Below, in pieces: positions 56,401 through 64,000 of a stretch of 64,000 nt of DNA. The DNA is taken from assembly GCA_030849465.1 (NCBI GenBank), contig JARVLF010000022.1, positions 62,001-126,000 of the forward strand, written 5' to 3'. The translations under genes were made by a program, and so were the position numbers. How positions within the stretch are numbered: the first letter of the stretch is position 1; each line of letters opens with the position of its first letter. A model generated the notes under the pieces. The model was not told the origin of the DNA. It worked only from the letters and a program-made list of their open reading frames with translations, and ran no database searches. The DNA comes from Moesziomyces globuligerus (taxonomy: Eukaryota; Basidiomycota; Ustilaginomycetes; Ustilaginales; Ustilaginaceae).

Positions 56401-59400
56401 ATGTAGCCGTGAGTCCCCAAGGAAGCCTCCGGGCGGCTACAGCGAGCTCAGTCTGGATTTCCGTGAGCACCATTCTTTGCCAAGGCCGTCGAGGGAACAA
56501 GAGCCAGATGAACGTTGCCGGCTGCGTCCGGGAAAATGGCTCGAAGGCAGCACGCTTCCAGAAAGATTCGATACTACGACTAGGGCTCCACTCTGGTAGA
56601 CCTGAAATCTACGAAGCGAGGCAGAGAAGGGTGACTGCCACAACTCGGATATCCGGTGTCGTCTTGAATGACCGAACGATCGGTTATGCGTTCCAGGTGT
56701 CTGTCTCATTTTGGCCCCTGTCGAGACACGCGCATGGTGGCAAGACGGCTGAGGAACATGTGTATCTGCTGGCACGTCTTTTTCTCCGGAAGTTGACGTA
56801 GATTGGTTGTCCATTGAGCAGCTCCGTCAAGATGTGATCTCTGAGAGTGACTGAAGCGACAGTTGAACCATACGTGCCTGGGTCCTGCGGGAGGCACGGC
56901 TTGCTGCAAGGCTGCACGTGCGGGAGAAGCGTGCCGAAAGCCGCGTGAAGTACTGTATTGCTTCACGTGCTACGTGGATTTCGTCCACTCCTCCGATGGC
57001 GATGCTCGTACTGATTTCAGTAAAGTGCGAGAGCGACGGAGCTGGAAGGCGATGGTAGCGATGTACGGACAGCGAAGCGGAGCTGAGTTGCGCTCGTTGG
57101 TTTGCGTTTGGGAACCAATCCGATGCAAGGGTGGATGCACGTCATCCGGGCCTGCTTGACGGCCTTAAATTTAATGTGTATCCGAGCTGTCAAGCCGCTT
57201 TTCAGGAACGCCAAGCGGTGGCTCGGACGCATTTTCCGTCGGAAATGCGCAAATCCAAACAGAAAATCCGGCTCGCGCCACCCAAGCGGTGGCGCGTAGC
57301 TGTAAGCTGCGCAGAATGTTTGGAGCGGAGCACGCATCTGTGCACTTCGATCGGCGGACTCCATGCCCCTCCGTCGACCACGCTGCCCGCGTCCGCCAAC
57401 TTTCTTCTCCGGTGAGAGCTCACCCATGCAGGCAGCTGCCTCACGCGTGCCCATTCCCCTGGCACATGCACCGCAGCCGAGGCCGACGCATGCCCGGCCC
57501 TGCAGGCTCCACCTCAACTTTCTCGAGCCTGACCAGATGTACTCTGATTGCGCTCTAGACAGTCTGCCGGATCACTCCGGAATTCGAAGACCGCAGCATA
57601 GTGAATTTATTGACATGCGGACAACAGGGATACCTCAACGGACACTTTTCGCAAGAGTCCAGCTGAATCTTTGCGACTCTGCCTGTATCCAGCCTTGACA
57701 TATGAGAAGCTCGGTCGTGATTCCGTATCCTCATTGAAGTATGCCTAGATGTTCCTGAGAAAGTCTTCGAAGTCAGGCCTGGACTTTCGTTGATGTCGAG
57801 TACCAGAATCAAGAGAGCTATGTCGCTATCTGAGCCCGCAAAATTTGCTCTGATGAACTGTTCCGGTCCTCTGTAGCGCCTATCCGCCCTCGACCGAAGA
57901 GTCTTTGCTCGACGATCGACTTACTGATCTTGTTTGGCCTACGCATCTAGACAAGAACATCTCTGCCCTCTTGTTCGATTGCCGTGGACGACCGGACTCG
58001 CAAAGCATCCTGCTTTTGGTATTCACAGGCTTCCATCGTGAGTCAGCAAGCCGGTCAGTTGCTATGCTGAGACGTGCTCCCGTGATCGTCAGAATGAGTT
58101 GTGGCGAGCGCGGTGCCGTCGGACAGAAGCAGTGGTGGTGGGTACCTGTCTCGCATGGGATCCCACGAGTCTTGGGTGCTCTGCTGCGTTTGTAGATTAC
58201 TCTGGGTCAGGAATTAAAAGGTGCTCCGCTCGGCAGACTTGCTTCTCATGCGCGACTTTGTCCACGGACTACAGCGCCTGCCCCATCCACACTTACAGTC
58301 GATCCGTCGACGAGACGAGTCCCCTCCGACGGAGACCGCCTCAGTGTGCTCGGTCTACCTTGTCGCGCATGGATTTCGGACGGACAAGCTCCGAACCATC
58401 CCGACGGCTTTCGCTACTCCTCCTGAGCCAGCGAGAGGGACTCCTACGTAACGGCCATGACAAATACGGGAGTCGTCGTCACCAGTCCTACATGCGCAGA
58501 CTGACAAGGAGGCTCTGAGGATTGAAGTCGGGTGTGCTGCAATGGCTATCATTTCGGCGGAGCCACATTCGAGCTCTGAGATGCCTTCTGATGTGCTGCA
58601 TGCACCAAGAAAGGATTGTTTAAGACGAGAATTAATTTGGATGAGGCCAAGAGCAACGACCCTGCAACAAAGTGTTGCACTGACGCCACAGGTACTTTGA
58701 ACCTCTTCTGACATCTGAAAAGACTGAGTGACGTGCGTTGTCAATGGCTGACTCTAAAGGCGATCCTTGGTACTCGATAGGCAACGCCCAAAGATTTTGG
58801 CGCTGTGCCGGGTTAATTCAGAGCCTCGAAGTGGTCTTCAGACGCACGTCAAGATTCCGCATGGGTAAGATAGTCCGCTCAGCTTGCGGTTCCCCGCGCT
58901 TTCGCAGCGGCGTTGACCCAGGGGTCTCTTTTCGAATCTGTGTACTTGCCCACCGCGATCCTCATCGTCACCTCAGTCTTTGGCACATGCCTCACAGAAT
59001 GAAGGTTCCGTCAGCGCAGGCTATGCTAGTGCGCTTTTACGCAGGACAACTTGCGAGAATCTCTGTCTCGGGAGGTGATTGCGGCTCGGTGTGTCTGCAG
59101 CTAGCAGGAAACAAAGTCGACTAGCATCGCCATTAGACCTTTCCCCATCAAGGCCGCCAGCGCTCGCTTGAGATTGGTATCCGTCGGAAGCTTCACCCTC
59201 TCCTTGCCTGAACACTTCTTGAAGAACGGAGCAAGAAAGTCGCCCGAAAGCCAGGTGGAAGTCGTCAGGCGTCGACCCCCGGGTCCACAGCAACATGAAT
59301 GGCTTAACATCCAAGTTTATAGAGAAGCAGAAGAGGTCTAACACACTTCAGCATTTAATGTACGCGCCTCAGCGCGTCGCGAAAAGCTGCTTGGCGAGGC

Positions 59401-59515
59401 GCGGCCTTCGTGTTGGATTTTCCTCCACCCTGACTGGAACGCGTTGGAAGTTGGTGTTGGGCTCAGCTCAATTTACACGACTGCCAACGGGGCGCGGCGG
59501 CGCGCTCTGAGACTC

Positions 59516-59548
59516 GGCGCTGCGACGGCGCTGCGACGGCGCTGCGAA
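59516..59548. repeat. 11-bp tandem repeat upstream of POL1, three units
   Basis: GGCGCTGCGAC occurs at 59516, 59527 and 59538 (the last ends AA instead of AC). It lies about 240 bp upstream of the POL1 ATG and could be a promoter element. Confidence 0.85.
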
Positions 59549-59783
59549 CCGCGGAGGCTGGCCAACACCAAAGCCAACACGCTGCACGCCTCTTTCTAAC
59601 TCACACCATCCTCTAGATCCACGCAACGCCAAAGCATCGCGCGCTCTACTTCGCATCTGGAACATATCCAGCAAGACTTCGCACTATCCATAGGATCTTG
59701 CACCCATCTGAAGTCAACAGCGGCTGCGTTCGCCAGTCCCTCTACAACCCGTCACAAGCCCTAGGCCACATCCGTTCAGCAGC

Positions 59784-62700
59784 ATGGCGTCCAGAGCCAA
59801 GAAGCTGAATGCGCTCGCCGCTCTCAAGGCAAAGCGTGATGGTGTCGATTTGCCTTCGGTAAGTACTGCCGTTCCAACGCTGCCTGCAGCTCGACTCAAC
59901 GCGGCTCGTCAATTCACACCGACTAACCAGTGCTTCGCCCCTCCCTCTGCAACGAAACGTAGACTTCCAAAGGTGGCGCTGGAGACAACTCCGACGACGA
60001 TGCCATCTACGACGAGGTGTCTGAAGACGAGTACCGTTCCATCGTCCGCGGCAGAATCATGGACGACGACTTCATCGAGGACGATGATGGTTCCGGATAC
60101 GTCGACCACGGCCAAGACGAGTGGGACCAGCGTGCGCGTGCCGATGACGACCAGGACGACGACACTGAAGACGAACAGGAATACTTTGAGCGCACGGGCA
60201 AGCGCAAGCCCAAGAAGGGCACCAAGGCGCGTTCCAAGCTCAAAAGCACCGACGCCAACTCGTCAGCCTACCAGAAGTCGAGCCTCTCAGCCGCGTTCAG
60301 CAAGCAGCGTAAGGTCTCCAGCGGCGTTTCGAGCGATCTCTCGGCGAGCCGCGCGCGTGAAGCTCAGCGCTTGCGATCAGCTGCTCTCGACGCGTACCGC
60401 CCCTCGGTGAGCAAGGAGAAGGAAGATGACTTCATGGCCAGCCTCATGGGCAACCTGGACGAGTTCGGTGCCCAGGCGTCCACTTCTTCCCACGACCCTG
60501 CAAGCCCCTCGCCCGCCAACCGTCTCTCTACATCGCTTTCCAAGAAGCGCAAGCAGCACGACGAGAGCGCCTTTTCGCGCTTCCGTACCTCCCACAGCGC
60601 CACCAACGGCTTCACAAGCCCTTCTTCCGGTGCTCCCACCAGCGACTCGGCGCACCCCTCCAGCGATAGCGCCGCACCCCCCAACGTTCACATCAGCGGA
60701 AGCGACACACCTCCCTGGGGGCCCAATCTGGGCTCGGATCCCGTCTTTGAGCTCGACGATGACCTGCCCACGTCCAACAAGAAGATTCGCGGGCCCAAAG
60801 GTCTTCCCAGCCGCATCGGTAGCCTCGGACTGGGCGATGCCGATGCAGACGTGTTCATCAGCCATCCTTCCAAGCGCGCTGCGGGTCTGACCAACGATGC
60901 CCTTGCCTTCAGCGACGACGAGACGGAAGACCTGGCGGTCCGACGAGTCGAGGTCGGCTCGCTCCCCGTCAAGACCATCGATGCCCGCGGTCAGGCTTCT
61001 CGACCCAAACAGCCTGCTCCCGCGGCAGCCACACCTCGACCTGCCAAGCCCAGCCCGAGTGGCGACTCGGAAAAGACGCCTTCGGCAGCGGTCAAGGACC
61101 AGGAGAAGACGCCTGCCTCCCGCAGCAGCTGGCAGAAGGTGCACAACGACCTCTTGAAGAACGTCGAGCCCGCGACACCTACTCCGGCGGGTCCGGCCAG
61201 CGCAGTCAAGACGGCAGCAGGCACGGCCACGCCCTCGGCAGGCAAGGTCAAGGCGTTCGAGGAGGACAAGTCGCTCTTCTTCTACTGGCTCGACTACCTC
61301 GAGGGCGAGAACGGCGTGGTGTACCTGGTCGGCAAGGTCAAGGACAAGGAGACCGGCAGGTACGTCTCGTGCTGCTTGACGGTCAACGGCATCGAGCGAT
61401 GCATCTTCCTGCTTCCGAGAAGCAAGCAGCTCGAGAACGGCCACGAGAGCGACCGCGCCGTGGGCGAGGACGAGATCTACGACGAGTTCGAGGAGCTCAC
61501 CGCCAAGCACGGCATCAAGCGCTTCCTGTCCAAGTGGGTGACACGCAAGTACGCCTTCGAACAAGCGGGCGTGCCTGCCGAGAGCAACTACATGAAGATC
61601 CGCTACGGGTTCGACGAACCGCAGCTGCCGTTCGACTTCAAGGGCCGCACGTTCAGCAAGGCGTTCGGCACCAACACGTCGCCATTTGAGCTGCTCGTCA
61701 TCAAGCGACGCATCTTTGGTCCGAGCTGGCTCAAAATCCAGAATGCCAGCATCGCCGAGGGCTCGACGCCCATCTCGTGGTGCAAGATGGAGGTCGCTGT
61801 CGAGGATCCCAAAGACATCGCGCCTGTTTCTGATGTAGACACTACGTCACCGCGTGAGACACCGCCATTGACCGTCATGTCGCTCGCCATCCGAACCGTG
61901 GTGAACCACAAGGAGAACAAGCAGGAGCTCGTCGCGGTCAGCGCGCGCACCTGGACGGATCACCAGATCGAAGATCCCACGCCTCCCGAGCAGCTGCCCT
62001 GCTCTGTGTTCACCGCCGTGCGGCCGCTCGGCAGCATGTTCCCGCCCGGCTTCGAGGCCGAGGCGCGCAAGGGCAAGATCAAGGTGCACACGCTCAAGTA
62101 CGAGCGCATGCTCCTCAATGCGCTGCTGGCGCAGATCCACAACGCCGACCCAGACGTCATTGTCGGTCACGAGTTCAACGGTGTCTCACTCGATGTGCTG
62201 CTCCACCGCATGAAGGACCTCCGCGCAGAGCACTGGTCGCGCGTCGGTCGCTTCCGCCGTCCCAAATGGCCTAAGCTCAAGCAGGGCATGAACCTCAAGA
62301 TACTAGCGGGACGCCTCGTCTGCGACCTGGCCTCGGACAACGGCAAGTCGATGATCGCTTCGACCACTTGGTCGCTGACCGAGATGTGCACGACGCATCT
62401 CAAGATCCAGCGCGAGGACATCGACCCCGAGGAAACCGCATCGTTCTTCGACTCGCTCGCGCCCTCGCCCGAGCGACTGCTCACGTTTGTACGCCACTGC
62501 GAGGTGGACACTTTCTTCCAGATGGCCATCGCAGCCAAGGTGCAGATCCTGCCGCTGACCAAGCAGCTCACCAACCTGGCGGGTAACAGCTGGAACAAGA
62601 CGCTCAACGGAGGTCGTGCGGAGCGCAACGAGTACATTCTGCTGCACGACTTCCACCGCCAGAAGTACATCTGTCCGGACAAGATCTCGGCGTGGGAGAA

Positions 62701-64000
62701 GAAGCAGATCCAGCAGGCTGCGGAGCTCAAGGCCAAGGCCAAGGCCAAGAATGCCGGCGGCGCGGCGGGTGCCGTCACGGCGACGAGCAGCAAGAAGGAC
62801 AAGTTCAAGGGAGGTCTTGTGTTCGAGCCAAAGCGAGGGCTGTGGGACAAGTACATCCTCGTCATGGACTTCAACTCACTCTACCCGTCCATCATCCAGG
62901 AGTTTAACATCGACTTTACCACCGTCGAGCGCCCGCCCACCCAGGGACTCGAAGACGTCGACGATGCATCCGCCGCCGAAGCTGCCGGGGACGAGGCTGG
63001 GGTCGGAGCGGAGGGTGGCGCGGATGCGGACAAGATCCCCGACGTGCCGTCGTCTGACGTTGACCAGGGCGTTCTGCCGCGCATCATTGCGCAGCTCGTG
63101 GCGCGGCGTCGCCAGGTCAAGTCGCTGATGAAGGACAAGACGGCGACGCCGTCGCAGCTGATGCAGTGGAACATCAAGCAGCTGGCGCTCAAGCTCACCG
63201 CCAACTCGATGTACGGCTGTCTGGGATTCGAAAACTCGCGCTTCTACGCGCGTCCCCTGGCGGCGCTGACGACGTTCAAGGGTCGTGAGATCCTGACGGC
63301 GACCAAGGACCTGGCCGAGTCGATGCTGCTCGACGTCGTCTACGGCGACACGGACAGTGTGATGATCAACACCAACGCCACCGAGTACCGCGAGGCGATC
63401 CGGATCGGCCAGGAGTTCAAAAAGTCGGTCAACGAGCGCTACCGGCTGCTGGAGATCGACATTGACGGCGTCTTTGAGCGCATGCTGCTGCTGCAGAAGA
63501 AGAAGTACGCGGCGGTCATGGTCGACGACGACGGCAAGCGAACCACCGAGATCAAGGGCCTCGACATGAAGCGCCGCGAATACTCGGCGCTGAGCAAGAA
63601 CGTGTCCAACTACGTGCTGGACCAGATCCTGTCCGGACAGCCGACCGAGGTGGTGGTGGAGCACATCCACGAGTACCTCGGCGAGACCGCGGACAAGATC
63701 AAGCGCGGCGAGGTGGCGCTCGACGACTTTATCATCTTCAAGCGGCTGGGCAAGAATCCGGAGGACTATCCGGACGTCAAGTCGCAGCCGCACGTGCAGG
63801 TGGCGCTGCGCGTCAAGGCGCGCGGCGGCAGCGCGAGGATGGGCGATGTGATCCCGTACATCTTCTGCCTGGGCGAGGACGGTGCTTCGAGCACCAAGAC
63901 GGCGCAGGCCGACCGAGCGCACCATCCGGACGAGCTGAGGCGCAAGGATAGCGAGCTCAAGGTGGACTACGAGCACTACCTGGCGCTGCAGATCCTGCCG
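59784..64000 (+). CDS. POL1: DNA polymerase alpha catalytic subunit, C-terminus cut by window edge
   Basis: Exon 1 is 59784-59858 (25 codons); exon 2 runs from 59963 past the window end. The 104-bp intron has donor GTAAGT, a CTAAC branch site and acceptor GTAG. 1371 residues are visible. The N-terminus has the Pol alpha pattern (YDEVSEDEYRSIVRGR, DDDFIEDDDGSGYVDHG) used for binding partners. The family-B polymerase core shows motif A DFNSLYPS starting at D994, motif B ANSMYG at 1105-1110 and motif C YGDTDS at 1152-1157, with catalytic Asp 994, 1154 and 1156. The exonuclease-like domain lacks clear acidic ligands, as expected for Pol alpha, which has no proofreading. The protein extends RNA primers made by primase at replication origins and Okazaki fragments. 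The two C-terminal zinc modules lie beyond the edge. Confidence 0.95.

Larger units (their letters stand above)
52428..59783. other. 7.4-kb interval without a convincing gene
   Basis: The longest gene-free stretch in the window, lower in GC than the genes. It holds many ORFs of 60-220 codons on all frames, none with membrane, signal or family signatures. The visible structures are a 25-bp tandem duplication (53427-53475), a 7-bp hairpin with a TGAA loop (53766-53783), a near-palindrome around 57229-57250, and an 11-bp triple repeat (59516-59548) in the POL1 upstream region. No terminal repeats, transposase or reverse-transcriptase motifs could be read. Confidence 0.5.

Noticed and set aside
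56280..56801. 173-codon plus-strand ORF in the gene-poor interval
   Set aside because: No domain, no good start context, and overlapping ORFs of similar length on the opposite strand.
1..64000. CRISPR arrays, operons, integrated virus or intact transposon
   Set aside because: No regularly spaced repeats, no terminal inverted or long terminal repeats, and no transposase, reverse transcriptase or capsid motifs were seen; the genome is eukaryotic.

Overview
The window is nuclear DNA of a fungus, most likely a smut fungus (Basidiomycota, Ustilaginales: the Ustilago / Sporisorium / Moesziomyces / Pseudozyma group). The evidence is GC-rich sequence, densely packed large genes that are mostly single-exon, a few short GT-AG introns (81 to 104 bp) with CTAAC-like branch sites, a fungal Mep/Amt ammonium transporter, DUF2015 and Smp3-type GPI mannosyltransferase genes, and a nuclear tRNA gene with an intron and a poly-T terminator. 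The exact species cannot be read from the sequence alone. Where a long open frame began only at TTG or GTG, I moved the start to the first plausible ATG.

Layout. 1-6.6 kb: mitochondrial ribosomal protein uL2m (cut by the left edge), a DNAJC9-like J-protein with one intron, GPI mannosyltransferase 4 (Smp3), a membrane-anchored Ala/Lys-rich unknown, and a small Ser-rich GPI-anchored wall protein. 6.7-21.9 kb: three large minus-strand genes. The first is a TTC27/Emw1 TPR protein whose N-terminal 260 residues look like a degenerate exopolyphosphatase (DHH) domain. The second is a URI/Bud27-type prefoldin-like protein, and the third is a 2255-residue UFD4/TRIP12-type HECT ubiquitin ligase. 23.5-35.1 kb: DEAD-box helicase Dbp4, a PPR-like probably mitochondrial protein, a membrane-anchored protein with proline-punctuated amphipathic helices and 53-residue tandem repeats, and a PHD-JmjC histone demethylase of the JHDM1 class.

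35.1-37.8 kb is a long intergenic region rich in GATAA(G) boxes in front of a Mep1/3-type ammonium transporter. This is what nitrogen catabolite control by an AreA/Nit2 GATA factor would look like. 41-52.4 kb: a large Ser/Pro-rich protein with four C-terminal membrane helices (5' end unresolved), a kinesin-7-like motor, an odd intron-bearing tRNA gene, a DUF2015 protein, and a two-exon Ser-rich unknown. 52.4-59.8 kb is the longest stretch with no convincing gene. The window ends inside POL1, the catalytic subunit of DNA polymerase alpha, which has one intron after codon 25.

Most recognisable genes are housekeeping (mitochondrial and cytosolic ribosome production, GPI-anchor synthesis, ubiquitination, DNA replication, motility). 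No operon, CRISPR array, intact transposon or virus is visible. The best leads for something undescribed are the DHH-like/TTC27 fusion, the apolipoprotein-like repeat protein, the unusual tRNA gene and the gene-poor 7 kb interval.
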